NCBI GenBank assembly: GCA_027559495.1 | Contig: JAMXSV010000018.1 | Coordinates: 620,001 to 684,000 of the forward strand | Length of the DNA stretch: 64,000 nucleotides | Source of the DNA: Aurifilum marmelostoma | Lineage: Eukaryota; Ascomycota; Sordariomycetes; Diaporthales; Cryphonectriaceae | Direction of reading: 5' to 3' | Shown here: positions 10,643 to 21,970 of the stretch, in pieces | How the letters are laid out: every line of letters begins with the position of its first letter | Position numbering within the stretch: the stretch's first letter is position 1 | Made by a program: the position numbers and the translations under genes | The notes under the pieces: generated by a model | Database searches by the model: none | What the model saw: only the letters and a program-made list of their open reading frames with translations | Told to the model about the DNA's origin: nothing

Positions 10643-12403
10643 CTACAGCATCGGCTTCAGGTCATCGGCCACCTTGAACGGCGCCTCTGTCTTGGCCTTG
10701 ATCTCATCTACAGTTACGCCATCAGCAATCTCGATGAGCGTCAGGCCATGTGAGAAGTCGACGTCAAAGACACCCTGCAAGGCACAAGTCAGGTCAGCAA
10801 TCTCAATACTGCGAGGAACAACTAAAGTGAAAAATAAGTAGGGGGGGGGGGGGGTTAAAACGCACCAGCTCTGTAATGATCCTCGACACGCACGCCCGCC
10901 CCGTCAACGGGAACGCACACTGCTTCACGATCTTGGCGTTCCCCTTCTTGTCCGTGTGTTCCATGGTGACGACGACCTTGGTGGCGCTCGGGTTGCTGAC
11001 CAGGTCCATGGCGCCGCCGAAGCCCTTGACCTTGCCGGGCAGCATCCAGTTGGCCAGGTCGCCGGTGCCGCTGACCTGCATGGCGCCGAGGATGGTCAGG
11101 TTGATGCGGCCGCTGCGGATCATGCCGAAGCTCTCCTCGCTGCCGAAGACGGCGGCGCCGGGCCGGAGGGTGACGGTCTCCTTGCCGGCGTTGATGAGGT
11201 CGGCGTCCTCGTGGCCGCGGCGCGGGTAAGGCCCCAGGCCCAGGATGCCGTTCTCGCTCTGCAGCTGCACCTCGACCTCGGGCCCCACGAAGCCCGGCGC
11301 CAGCATGGGCATGCCGATGCCCAGGTTGGCGTACATACCGTTCTTGAACTCCTTGGCCGCCCGGCGCACGATGCGCTCCCTCTTGGCGGCGGTGTCGCCC
11401 GTGCCCAGGGCCTTGGCGGAGTCGTCGGCCTCGCCCTCGTCCTTGGTGAAGGTGTACTTTTCAATGTTCTTGGCCGTGGTGCTCTGGATGACGCGCTTGA
11501 CGTAGATGCCGGGGAGGTGGACGGCCTCGGGGGGGATCTCGCCGGGCTCGACAATGTGCTCCGCCTCGACGATGGTCATCTTGGCGTTGCGGCCCATGGC
11601 GCCGTTGAAGTTGTTGGCGGCCAGGCGGAACTGGCAGTTGCCGAGCTTGTCGGCCTTGTAGGCCTTGACGAAGGCGTAGTCGCCGGCGATGGCGTGCTCG
11701 AGGAGGTAGCTCTTCCCGTTGAAGACCTTGACGTCCTTGGGGTACGAGTACTCGGCCGGCGTGCCGTCGGGCTTGTTCTTGAGGGGCAGGTCGCCCGTCT
11801 GCACGACGGTGCCAAACGCAGCGGGTGTGTAGAAGGCCGGCACGCCCTTGCCGCCCGCCGCGCACCGCTCCGCCAGCGTGCCCTGGGGCGTGAGCTCCAG
11901 CTCGACCTCGCCCGTCAGGTACATCTTCTCAAAAGTCTTGTTCTCGCCAATGTACGACGCGATCATCTTGCTGACCTGCTTCGTCTTGAGCAGCTGGCCC
12001 AGGCCCGACGAGTCCGTGCCCGCGTTGTTGGACACCGCCGTCAGGCCCTTGATCTCGGGCTTCTCGAGGACCTCGTTGATGAGCGTGTCGGGGACGCCGC
12101 ACAGGCCGAACCCGCCGCACAGGAGGGTGCTGTTGGGCTTCATGTCCTTGAGGGCTTCGGAGGCGGAGGGGTAGACCTTGTTGATCTCGGCGCGCCGTGT
12201 CGTTGCCGAGAAGGCACGGGCAAAGAGGAGGGCATGCTGGAGGAGGGTAGAACCACAGGCTGTCAGTCAGTAGTCCTCCTGGTTGTGTAGTCTTTTGAGG
12301 GGAGTCTAGAGGTGAGCATCCTCTTGGTCGTGAACAAACTCACATTTGAGCCATATCTCGAGTATGCGCGGAGAGTCCGCATGCAGACACCTGCGGAAGG
12401 CAT
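10643..12403 (-). CDS. Succinyl-CoA:3-ketoacid-CoA transferase, mitochondrial (SCOT)
   Basis: This enzyme transfers CoA from succinyl-CoA to acetoacetate (family I CoA-transferase) in the mitochondrial matrix. Exons are 12403..12344, 12236..10866 and 10774..10643, with introns of 107 and 91 bp. The product is 520 aa, the same size as animal SCOT. Exon 1 encodes MPSAGVCMRTLRAYSRYGSN, an Arg/Ser-rich presequence that continues into HALLFARAFSATTRR. The alpha half carries LLCGGFGLCGVPDTLI. The beta half carries GIGMPMLAPGFV and the SENG motif, whose Glu, near residue 348, is the CoA-thioester nucleophile in this family. Exon 3 gives the conserved end GVFDVDFSHGLTLIEIADG. Intron 2 contains a 14-base homopolymer (C14 in the transcript). 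Codon use is extremely GC3-rich, which creates a long antisense open frame. Confidence 0.96.
10841..10854. repeat. G14 tract within SCOT intron 2
   Basis: Fourteen consecutive G on the + strand lie 11 bp from the intron's 5' splice site on the minus strand, so the pre-mRNA carries C14 near its donor. Confidence 0.95.
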
Positions 12404-13749
12404 TGCTTTGGGTGTTGTGTGGTGATGACCCCGTCTGGGGAAGAAGAAGAGTTCGCAGCAGAGGAAGGAAGACCTGGAGGCGAACGGCCTCTACCCGTCG
12501 GCTTAAGCTATAAACCTCGACGTCGACGAAGGGTGTCGAAGCAAGGTAGAGAGGTATAATGATGAGCAGGACGAGAGCCGAAGCCGGGACCGGGGACGGA
12601 AGCGAAGCAGAGCAGCAGTCGGAAGGTTGTCAGTCGGTCGGTCAGTCAGTCACGAGAATAGAGGACGGTCGAGGACGGAAACGAGGGGCAATTGTTATTT
12701 AGATGAGTAAGTTGAGGAAGGAAGGGGACAAGTAGATGCCCAGACGAAAAAGAAGCTGAGCAGATAGCTCCTTGAACCCGACAACGTCCGTATAGTTCTT
12801 CCTATTTTCCCCCGCCAAACGGTCGCTCGGCTTTCCCACCACGACGATGCCGTCAAGGTCCTAAAGCGCGGGTAGCCACCTCGGCATTGTGCTGCTGGAT
12901 AAGTAAATAGCCCGCCTGGTTCCCCGCGGAACCAGGCGACGCTTGCAGGGGCTGTGGTGGCTCCTGGTCGGGCCGCTGTCCGCCGTCGGATGAATGTTCT
13001 TGCAGTCAAGGAACGAAAAGGCCCATACCCGATGCGCCGCTCTCGGCTACATGGTACATGGTTGACGAGGAGTAGTCTTTTTTCCTGTTGGCCATCACCT
13101 CGTCATGGTCAAGCAATGATTAACCGTGGCATGTATTGTCTGGTTTCACCACTATCGAGATCAAACAATAAATTCCAGACGCAGCCCGATATTTCCATTG
13201 CCTATTGTCATCTATCCGCCCTTCATCATCTTGTGCGCTTCATAAGCCACCGTTCGTCCAAGCGATCAAAGGCGTAGTAACGTATCATAGTAGGACCCAA
13301 GTCTCTCGAGGACGACTGCCCAGCACACCAGATGTGTATTGATATGGACATCGATGAATCCACTTTCCCCGGAAACAAAACTCCCCTACTCCTCCTCTCC
13401 GGCTCCAGCGCGGTGAACGAGACAAGAGACAAAAACAAAGTTCCCCATGACTCCTGTTGCGATGGTCTATGAAAAAACCAATGTCTCTTCTAAGAATGCG
13501 GCGTTGCGATGCCTCGGAGAGATCCTTGAAAGAGAGAAAAAAAGAAAATCAGATTGCCTCTGAACTCTGCAACGCCTTCATTGTGACTTGGGATGATTCA
13601 CATCTCGGGCCACCTGTCAGGCATATAGACTCGAAGGCCAGTTGGCGACATGTTCTCTAGGACTGCAGGGTGAGCCAAGAAATGTTGTGGTATGACATCG
13701 CTCGTCAATCAAGTCTATGGCATTTTTTGCCAACTCTACATGCACCAAC
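12404..13749. promoter_or_regulatory. SCOT promoter / Ariadne 3' region
   Basis: This is 1346 bp between the Ariadne stop and the SCOT start, both on minus. A GTCA-rich patch (GTCAGTCGGTCGGTCAGTCAGTCA) lies near 12628-12651. No convincing gene is seen on either strand. Confidence 0.4.
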
Positions 13750-15530
13750 CTATCGACGACCGCTAGCAGCCGTTGCCGATGTGCTGTGCAGGTCCACATT
13801 AAACTTCCACTTGCCTATACAAGAGTTTTATCAGCAGCCATTCCATTATTGTACGAATGTATGGAAGAAGGTAGGGAAGAAGGTAGAAGGAAAAGCGTCA
13901 GAGGAGGCTTACCATTCGCAAGGTTCTCAGCAGTGTCTTCAAGAAGAATCACACGCCGTTTGTTACAATAAGCCGTCTTGTCCATGATCTCGACCTTCAG
14001 CTTCGAGTCCGACAGCTGCGAGATCGGCTTCTCAAACATCTCGGACAGGGCCTCCACTGCCATCTCCAGGTCCTTCTGGTTGTCCTCGAAGATCTCGGTG
14101 AGGTTGTTCCGCGCCAGGTAGAAGGCGAAGGCATACGTCCATTTCAGGGTCTGCCGGCAGGTCTGCAGCGCCTGGGACGCGGCGTTGAGGTACTGGACCT
14201 CGATCCAGGACATGCCCGACGCCGTCTGGAGCTGGATCATCTTCTTCTCCGTCTTCTGGTATATGTCCTTGTCGAGACGCGCAGACTGCTCGTGGTTGGC
14301 ATAGCGATTGTAGTAGTGCAGATACCTCTCCAGAGACACCCTAGATTTAGCCTGGGCGTCCCGAGCCTCGGTACCACTCTTCTCCTCGAACCGGTTGCAG
14401 TTGTACCAGCTGGTACCATGCTCCGACCACAGGCCCATGCACATCCAGCAGAACTCGTACTTGCACTTGCGACACGTCATGTGGTTGCAACCCCCGTTCT
14501 TCTCGATTGTCGAGTTGCACTTGGGGCACTCCTTGGTATTAGCCGAGATCCAGTTGGCAGTCTCACTGTCGTCGGCACACTTCTTGAGCCACCGCCTGAC
14601 CAGCTCACAGGGGGCGGGCTGGTGGTCGGTGAGGATACACCCGAAGCAGAAGCGGTGTGAACAAGAACAGGCCACCGTGGGCACGATCTTGTCCAGGTCC
14701 TTCTTCTTGACACTGCAGCCTATGGCATTCTCGCAGTCTGGTGCGGGGCACCACTTCAGAGTGTCATTGTCCTGTACGTAGGTCCGGTTTAGGAGCCGCC
14801 GGTATCTGTCGACCAGGTCATCAGTGACGAGCAGGTCGAGGGACCTTGCGTCGATAATACGGTGACAGTCCTCGGAAGGGCACTGGATTCGTGCAGCCTC
14901 GCCCTCCTCCTTGATCTTCTGTGTAAGGTACTGTCTGTAGCAGTCAACACAGTACCGATGCCCGCACTTGATGGCAAATGTCAGGAGGTCGGCCCCATCC
15001 TCGCAGCAGATGTCACACGTGAAACCGGGGACAACCTCCAGGCGCGGGCCGCCAGAGGCATCTGGGCCGAGACCGGCAGCCTCGAGGACTCTGGGCCCTC
15101 TGTCCATGTACTCGTCGATCAGTCTCTCCTTGTTCCAGCGGAAATGACGGAGAAGTATGGCAGCATCCTCCTTGGAGAGTTCGAGAATCATGTTGACCTC
15201 GTCGACCAGTTCATCCTGCTGCTTCTGGAGCTCTTCTGGCAAGTAGACCTTGTAGGTGATCTCGTACGAGACCTTCTTCTTCGGGCTGAAGTCGATCTGG
15301 CCGGGCAGGTCCGGCTCGGGTTCATCGTCGAAGTCAAAACCTGTTTTCGGGCGGAAGAGTCAGTCAACAGCTAGTCAGACATCTAGGAGGAGTTGGAGGA
15401 GATAGAACGACTGGATGGGGTCGGGGGCAGGACAAAGCATACCATCGTCGGCCGAATTGTCACTGTCATCATCCTGAAGGACGTCCTCGTCGCTTGACAG
15501 GTTGGAGAGCATATCGTCGTCGGAATCCAT
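13750..15530 (-). CDS. Ariadne-family RING-between-RING E3 ubiquitin ligase
   Basis: RBR ligases take ubiquitin from E2 onto a RING2 cysteine and then onto a substrate. Exons are 15530..15443, 15340..13913 and 13814..13750, with introns of 102 and 98 bp. The product is 526 aa, as usual for Ariadne/ARIH1-type proteins. Order: acidic N-terminus (MDSDDDMLSNLSSDEDV), a UBA-like segment (EDAAILLRHFRWNKERLIDEYM), then RING1 from about residue 138 (CDICCEDG...CGHRYCVDCY). The IBR follows (CPAPDCENAIGC...HRFCFGC). RING2 (CPKC...NGGCNHMTC...FCWMC) has its probable catalytic Cys near residue 314. A helical Ariadne domain with WTYAFAFYLARNN closes the protein. The UBA-like/RBR/Ariadne order separates it from parkin-type proteins. 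All zinc and catalytic residues I can check are intact. Confidence 0.94.
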
Positions 15531-17274
15531 GTTGGTGGAAGTGGTGGTCATGGGGGTGGGAGGCGACGCCTGAACTCGTCGGCCAGCTGAGGCGGAGACC
15601 CTCTTGTTGGGGAGGGCGTCCTTGATCGTGGATGAAAGCTTCGCCTCAGCCGCCTTTCTCTTGCGAGTCTTGGGAGGAATGATGACGGAGGACTCGGATG
15701 CAGCGACCGAGTCCAGGTGACGGGGACAAACGGGGTGAGGCAGAGGACGGTCTGACTAAATGAAGGCGGGTGTGGTGTGGGTCTCACACTTGATTGTAGC
15801 AGCGGCTCCTGGGCGTAACAAAAGGAGGAGAGCAGAATAGAAAAGCAGGTGAGACGTCGTTCGAGAAGTTTGTTGCCCCCCTGAGATGGGAGGTGCAGGA
15901 TGATGGTTGTGGTTGGATAGGCCTGGATGTTTCTGGATGGGCGTTGCTGCTGATGAGACGAAGGGGGGAGACGACTCGGGGGTCTGAGCCTGGTGCCGGG
16001 CCTGGCCTCCCTACTGCCGCAGTGGTTGGTTTTTGGGGGCTGACAGTGTCACACGCCACTGGGCCACAGCCTTTGCAAAAACACAGCAGGTTTAAGGCGG
16101 AGGGGCTAAGATGTCGAGGCTAAGAACGGGATAGGTGTTGGAGCTGTTTGTCTGTAAAGGATGAGCCGAAACGTGATCAGTGATCAGAGGTCAGTGGTCA
16201 ATGGTCGGTGGCGGTGGGGGAGGGCGTGATGACCAGTAGCGGGGACTGTGTACTGCCAGGCTGAAGTCCAACCACGACAGAACAGGTCAGGCCTCTCTTC
16301 TCGTCCAGGGTTTTGTGTGTGCCGCAGACCTTGACTCGGGAAGGGGGGAGGGTTCGGGAGAGGAATGCAGATCAGGCTTGGAGTACAGGTATAAGTACGG
16401 GTGGAAAAATTCAGCCATATGTTGAATCGAGGTAATGAAATGGTTCTGAGCAGCCCCGGGCTCATGTAAGACTTTGGGCTGGACAGCGTAGGCAGTGAGG
16501 GGGACGCGGAGCAGGACAAGTCACTGTCTCAGACGTCAGCGTGGATGTGTTGAATGGTGGTGAATACTTTCTGGGGAGAGGGGGCCTGGCCTGCTCTGTA
16601 CGGATCCGTCTTCAGGCCCAGTACCGGCTCTGGGGGAGTGGCGTGGAGGGTCCATGTTAGTGGGTCGTCTGGGCGTTGGGGGGGCCGCGTTGGGGGGGCC
16701 CTGAGGATTTGGGCTTTGGGCCTTGGGCCTCCCGTCGAGGGGCCACGGGGGGTTACGCTTTATCCGAGGGTTCGGGCCCCGAGAATCTATCTGTTCTGTG
16801 CAAGCTGTGTTGAGCAGTTCCTGTGATTGACTTGTCCATGAGACTTATTACCTCCAGCGTCAACTTTTCGTCTCAGACACTACATACTCGAGATCTGTTG
16901 ACTGGGTGTCATCGGCACAATGCGACACCCCTGGGTGACTGACGAATATGCCGATAACGGGGCAATGTCAGTAAATATATGAGGAGCTGAACAAAGTGGA
17001 GGCTGAACAGGGGTCGAGACTGGCGTGTGATGTCATTTAGGGTGACGGCTCTATCCCGAACAGGGGTTGTCCCGTTGAATGCTTGCATTGGTATTGCGTG
17101 CCTGTGCCTGGTATTACCCCGTTAGAGCTATGCAGTGCTTCCCTTTCAGCTACCTTCCACACGCGGACCTTTTGACGTGACATTAAGCTTGCGATCTCGT
17201 CGACCACCGTCAGGTTGATTTATTAACACCTTTCATCTTTCGTCCCATCCTTCCGTCCGAAGAAACAGAAAGGC
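15531..17274. promoter_or_regulatory. Divergent intergenic region, RBR ligase / peroxiredoxin
   Basis: This is 1744 bp between divergent start codons. The stretch near 16550-16830 is G-rich, with several GGGGGG runs and an uninformative open frame. A T/C-rich leader lies just before 17275. I find no supportable gene. Confidence 0.4.
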
Positions 17275-18076
17275 ATGATGGCATTCAGATCTTCCCTTCG
17301 GCCATTGAGCCTCGCAGCGAGGTCATCTCTCGTTTCCTCCTCGAGAGGCTTCCATTCAACCCGCCCAGCATTCGTCAAGGTGGGGGATTCCATCCCCAGC
17401 CTGGAGGTTCTCACAGAGGGCTCGCCTGCCAATAAGGTCAACCTCGCCAAGGAGTTGGCCACCGGGAAGGGCCTCATCATCGGCGTACCGGGAGCTTTCA
17501 GTACGTCCTAAAGCTATCCTGCAGTCCCATGAGCAGGCTTCAGGAGAGACTGACAGCAGTAACACAGGCCCTGGATGCTCGCAGAAGCACATTCCGAGTT
17601 ATCTCAAGCATCCCAACATCCAGGATGCCGGCAAAGTCTTTGTCGTCTCTGTCAATGATGCCTTCGTTATGGGGGCCTGGGGCGATGCTCTGGACCCTAG
17701 CGGTGCCATAGGTGTAAGTACTCTCTCCGCTCCAGGAGGGGTATCCCATTTTCTCCGAGAATTGCCAGCTAAGAAAGCCCATCCATCAGCTCCGCTTTCT
17801 TGCGGACCCAGCCGCCGAGTTCACCAAGGCGCTGGAGCTTGACTTTGATGCCACCAAGATCTTTGGCAACGTGCGGAGCAAGCGATATGCCCTCGTGACG
17901 GAGAATGGCAAAGTCAAGTAAGTTGCTATCCTTGACAGAGAGCGCGCACTCCTTCTAGCTCTGGCTCACCAACGTACCTTAGGTCTACCCACATTGAGAG
18001 TGACGGAACGGGAACGAACGATTCTGTGGCAGAAAAGGTCCTTGGGCCTCCTACTCAGTTGGACTGGAACGCTTGA
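17275..18076 (+). CDS. Prx5-type peroxiredoxin, probably mitochondrial
   Basis: This thiol peroxidase (AhpC/TSA superfamily, Prx5 subfamily) reduces hydrogen peroxide and alkyl hydroperoxides. Exons are 17275..17500, 17568..17713, 17790..17917 and 17983..18076, with introns of 65-76 bp. The product is 197 aa. The N-terminus MMAFRSSLRPLSLAARSS with RGFHSTRPAF is a typical mitochondrial presequence. The peroxidatic motif PGAFSPGCSQKHIP is rebuilt across intron 1, with the catalytic Cys at residue 79. VNDAFVMGAWGDAL and LRFLADPAAEFTKAL are family hallmarks. Cys79 is the only cysteine, so this is a 1-Cys form that must rely on an external thiol (glutathione or thioredoxin). The Cys codon is shortly downstream of the first splice junction. 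Confidence 0.95.
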
Positions 18077-18673
18077 GCGCTCGTCGGTAGCCTCCCAGCG
18101 TGAAGCCTGCATTTCATCTCACGTGAGTGTACTGCAGTGTATTCTCGGGTCTCAGGAGAATTTATACTTTTCAAAGTTTGATCAACTTTCATCAGAGACT
18201 ATTCGGACGCTTTGTGCAATTTGAGCATTAGCCTGCGTAAGATCGATCCATACAATCAAGACTTGTTGTGCCCAGATGGACCTAAATCCACAGTACGCCT
18301 GCTTGACGATCGGGTGACCTGCGTAACTTATTCGAGTGCTGCACAAAGGCCCGCAACAGGTAAGAGCACATACAATACAGGGTTTGAGCCAGCACCAAGG
18401 TAAAGGATACTTCAAAGTAGCCTTCTGTTGGGTTTTGCGACCGTTGCCAACGCGGGCCGTTTTGAGGCTGGGACATCGACTATTGTTGACGACCTGGCGG
18501 GGCTGCGAGGGTGCTGTTATCAATCAGTCCCGCCCTTGAGAACCAAAGGCGACGTCTGAGCATGTCTCGAAACCTCTCACCATTTCCGCCTCACCGCTGC
18601 TGAAGCGGCTGCATGCTCTCTTGTAAGCACACCCTGTGCGCGCATAGAGTAGACGAGTAGCAGAGTCCAAGGT
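18077..18673. other. Convergent 3' intergenic region
   Basis: This is 597 bp between the convergent peroxiredoxin and DUF167 genes. I see no gene and no notable repeat. Confidence 0.45.
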
Positions 18674-19172
18674 TCACCCAGCATCCTCGTCGATGGCCTC
18701 ACTGAGCCTCTTCAGCAGCTTCTCCAGACACTCTTCGCCCTGCTGGACCACCTTCCCTCCAACGGCAACAGTCTTGTCCCTAGATTTCATGCCACGAGTA
18801 ATTTGGAGATCAGACTTTGGTACCTCTAGCACCTGCTCTCCAGCTCACTTGTCAGTAAGCAACACACCTCGGGCAACTCCTCCACCGCTTAGACCGCCGC
18901 GTCGGCATCGTGACGCCCAAAGGTACAGTCTATGCGTGGGTCTGTCGTGCCAGACTTACCTCGCTCAGCACGGCCAGAACAGCCTTGTTGGCCTCTCCCT
19001 CCCTGGCAGCAGCAGCGACGCAGAGCTCAACAGCGTCGTCAGTGAGGGCCGCCACGCCCTCGCGAACCTTGCTGGCGCCAGGCTTGACGCGACAGTGAAG
19101 GTACACGGTGGGAAGCTTGTTCTTGGATCCGGCGACGTATTGAATGAAGCGGCGCGTCGACATTGTCTGCAT
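18674..19172 (-). CDS. DUF167 (YggU-family) small protein
   Basis: This small conserved protein of unknown biochemical role is known from bacteria to man. Exons are 19172..18960 and 18832..18674, with a 127-bp intron (donor GTAAGT, acceptor AGCAG). The product is 123 aa if translation starts at MQT, or 120 aa from the MST three codons later. The family core VKPGASKV...ELCVAAAAREGEANKAVLAVLSE joins in frame to VLEVPKSDLQITRGMKSRDKTVAV. That matches the family's ANKALI...L...V/ISIV.G..SR.K pattern. It is tandem with DAM1 and convergent with the peroxiredoxin gene. Conservation suggests a basic cellular role, but none is shown by context. Confidence 0.9.
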
Positions 19173-19993
19173 CTTGTCTTTTCTTTTTCGGACCACTTTA
19201 CCGAAATAAATTATGGAGAAGACGCTGCAAGCTCACGACGAGATAGGAGGAATCTGAATGATTCGCTTCTGTCTTTTTCCCTCAACTTTACTGAATTCTT
19301 CTCCTCGTACGATTAAGGAGAGAACTGGTTGGTGCTCGGCAGACTGGCCGAGATGGAGGTTGCGATAAAGTGGAACCCTGGGTCCTGGGCCAACGGAACT
19401 GGGCGGGTACTACAGTACAGACATTGACAGCTTCAAGTCGAACCACTTATATTACATTGAACTCTGCACTGCTCAATTTTCTATTTCTCATCTTAAGATT
19501 ATCTCACAGTAACACCAGAGTCATAAAGACCTTGTGCATAATCGACTTACGTGAGTGGTAACACGATTAGATATAGACGACGAAGCATATAGGACAAGGC
19601 TCAAATACAGAGAGGGTAAGCAGATCGTGAGTTTGGCTATGACTCAGTACTCAAAGCTCTCCTACTGGACCCTGATGCAGAAGCACCACGTCGCATATGG
19701 AGCTGTTCTCCCCGATCCGGCAGCAGCGGACCCTATCGTCCTCAACGCTGCTCTGATAGACAGGTCGACGGCCGCCCCTCCTGCTCTCCACCTCGTATGC
19801 TCAAAGCCACAGCAGCTTGGATACAAAATTGTCATATCTCTTCTGTCTGGTGTCTTGTCTTTCACGCCCTTCGGCTTCGTAGGATGTCTGGAGTATGTAT
19901 ACCTCTCCCCATTGGCGACAAAGCCAAACTCGAGACGCAGCAAGTACCCAGAACAGATGCTTATTTTCAGTACTCTGAAACTTGGTATCTTGT
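19173..19993. promoter_or_regulatory. DUF167 promoter / DAM1 3' region
   Basis: This is 821 bp between the DAM1 stop and the DUF167 start, both minus. Open frames on both strands are short and compositionally random. No gene is called. Confidence 0.4.
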
Positions 19994-20752
19994 TCATCTG
20001 ATGCCGCGGGCTCTCGGACGCACAAGTCCGCTAGACCGTGTGCCACGAGTGCTGCCAGCACCGCCACGACCGCCCCGAGCCTGTGTTCCACCGCGAGTGG
20101 ACGGCGCAGGCACCCGGGACGTCCTTGACTTGGGAGCCGGCGTCTGAAATCTGGATGCAGCTGGTCTCATGGAGGAGGGGTTCTCGACAAAGGATGTGTC
20201 GGTGGTCCTGAAAATCACGGCGGTCAGTGAGGGGCTGAGATCATAGACGCAGACTGGGGAACGAGAGACCTTGCTTACATGAACGTCGTCTCGCCCTCGA
20301 GGTCGCCTGCAAATTTATTATCAGGAACCGAAACAGCATCCTGCTCCTCTTTCTGCTTCGCCCTCCGGAATGACTCGGGTATAGGACCCTGATCATTTGC
20401 GTTAGAAATAATGTGTGAAGACAGCCATGATAATGAGGATCAGAGTCCTTGGTACCTCTGGAAAATCAACACAGAAAGCATTCATGTTGAGGCCGTATAG
20501 GAAGCTTGCAAAGCTCTCGCTAAAGCGGGCCAGACTCTCGTGCATCAGCTGGAAATGCATGAGGTTTGCCTCGAGGTCGGCCATGGCGTCGGAGAGCTCG
20601 CCAAACTGGGGCTCGAAGGCGTTGAGCGGGAAGGGGGCATCCGAGCTGCCCCTCGCAGAGTCCCTGAAGGAGGACCGAGATGATGGCCTGAGGGGTGTGG
20701 TTGGGCGCGAGACCCGCGTGCGCGACGTTGAACGTTTTCGCTCCTGAGACAT
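19994..20752 (-). CDS. DAM1: DASH complex subunit DAM1
   Basis: DAM1 is the microtubule-binding subunit of the fungal DASH/Dam1 kinetochore complex, which couples chromosomes to spindle microtubules. Exons are 20752..20456, 20388..20279 and 20207..19994, with introns of 67 and 71 bp. The product is 206 aa. The diagnostic core FGELSDAMADLEANLMHFQLMHESLARFSESFASFLYGLNMNAFCVDFPE spans about residues 50-99. Exon 2 encodes GPIPESFRRAKQKEEQDA. Exon 3 encodes a Pro/Arg/Gly-rich disordered tail (ARGGRGGAGSTRG). The N-terminus MSQERKRSTSRTRVSRPTTPLRPSSRSS contains several S/T-P or basophilic Ser sites, plausible Aurora/CDK targets known to regulate the yeast protein. Confidence 0.95.
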
Positions 20753-21970
20753 GATGTTTCTCCTTTCTTCGTGTATGGGCAATCTCGGGGTCGGCGGTGA
20801 TATCTGGTTGGAGGATAATTTTGTATGGGCTTTGTTGTCATGGGATGATCGAAGGGTACTGTCTTGGTTTGGGTGATAAACGCGCCAAGCTGGAGTGGAG
20901 GACGCGTCTGAGGGTCCCGCTGAGGGGCAAAGAGGCACAGGCGGTTGATTGACGACCCAGGCCCTGATGCTACTCTTCTCGATAGCACGTGCCACAGTGA
21001 AATCGAAAGGCCCAACAGAAATTCTGGAGACTTGAAGATAGAAATTCGAACAGTTGTGTTTCGTTGTACCATGTTACGCGAACCACTTCAAGAGAGTTTT
21101 AATCGGATTTAATTTTCCAGTCCTGTTGCTTTTGACTAACCAAAGCTACCAAAGCACTTGCTGTACTGTAATTACCATCTACAGCGGTACTATGGACCAC
21201 GGTGCCATAGCCCATTTACAGTGACGCAATCTATCTGGGATGGGGGGGGTGGGAGGGGACGTGTCGGCATCCCGGGCCCGTATTTAGCTCTTCTGGTCCA
21301 AAGTCTCCGCTGTGCTAAGCTGTCGCGCGCGTGCATTCTGGGCCCTTGCAGCTGGAACCCCGCCGTACTGCAACCCGAAACTCGCAACTGAACTGGCTGT
21401 CATTTCAGCACCAGATTTTCTCCCCAGCAGCCCACAAAGCGTTGATCTCACTCCTCCTACACAAGTGTCACATCTCATCTGGATATTACCTTGTGTAGTC
21501 TGCCTGGATTACTGGCCGGGTTCAGCTCTTCAACCTAAATCTGCTACAGCAGAGGCTCCCATCTGATCGTCACCTTTGGCCCCAGATTCAATCTCCGGAA
21601 CCCCCGGCGCAGGGCCTTGGAGGAGCTCTTTGGACCTGGTCGCAAAACCTGTCCCGTCTCGACTGTATGTGTGCTCGTGCTCGTGCTCAAATTCCTGAAA
21701 TCCTACTGCTGTACCCTACTGCTGTACCCTACTGCTGTACTATGGTATTCGCCTAGAGCTGGAGCCTATGTGCGCCTGTGGCCCACCTCTGATTGCCAAT
21801 TATTTACTGTTGCAATTCGGCGCCGAGCCAACTTTCTGCTGACGTACTCTCTGGTTCTGCTGCTAGACGGCCAGTAAATCCAATCTCTCTGTCTCTCGGA
21901 TCCTCCCTCCTACGACTCCTACGCCTAGTACACTTGTCTCGACCCTTCATCCCTTTGTTCAGCGTCGTCC
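20753..21970. promoter_or_regulatory. Divergent intergenic region, DAM1 / CRAL-TRIO gene
   Basis: This is 1218 bp between divergent genes. Apart from a 13-bp minisatellite at 21704-21740 and a pyrimidine-rich leader before 21971, I see no feature and no convincing gene. Confidence 0.4.
21704..21740 (+). repeat. 13-bp minisatellite, about 2.8 copies
   Basis: The unit TACTGCTGTACCC is repeated at 21704, 21717 and 21730, the last copy being partial. It lies 230 bp upstream of the CRAL-TRIO start. Confidence 0.95.

Noticed and set aside
10956..12290. A 444-codon open frame antisense to SCOT, rich in Val, Leu, Gly and Ala
   Set aside because: It is a mirror of the very GC3-rich SCOT exon and runs over SCOT splice sites.
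16554..16826. G-rich open frame between the RBR ligase and peroxiredoxin genes
   Set aside because: It is low-complexity Gly/Trp/Arg sequence with no start context, partner exon or family resemblance.
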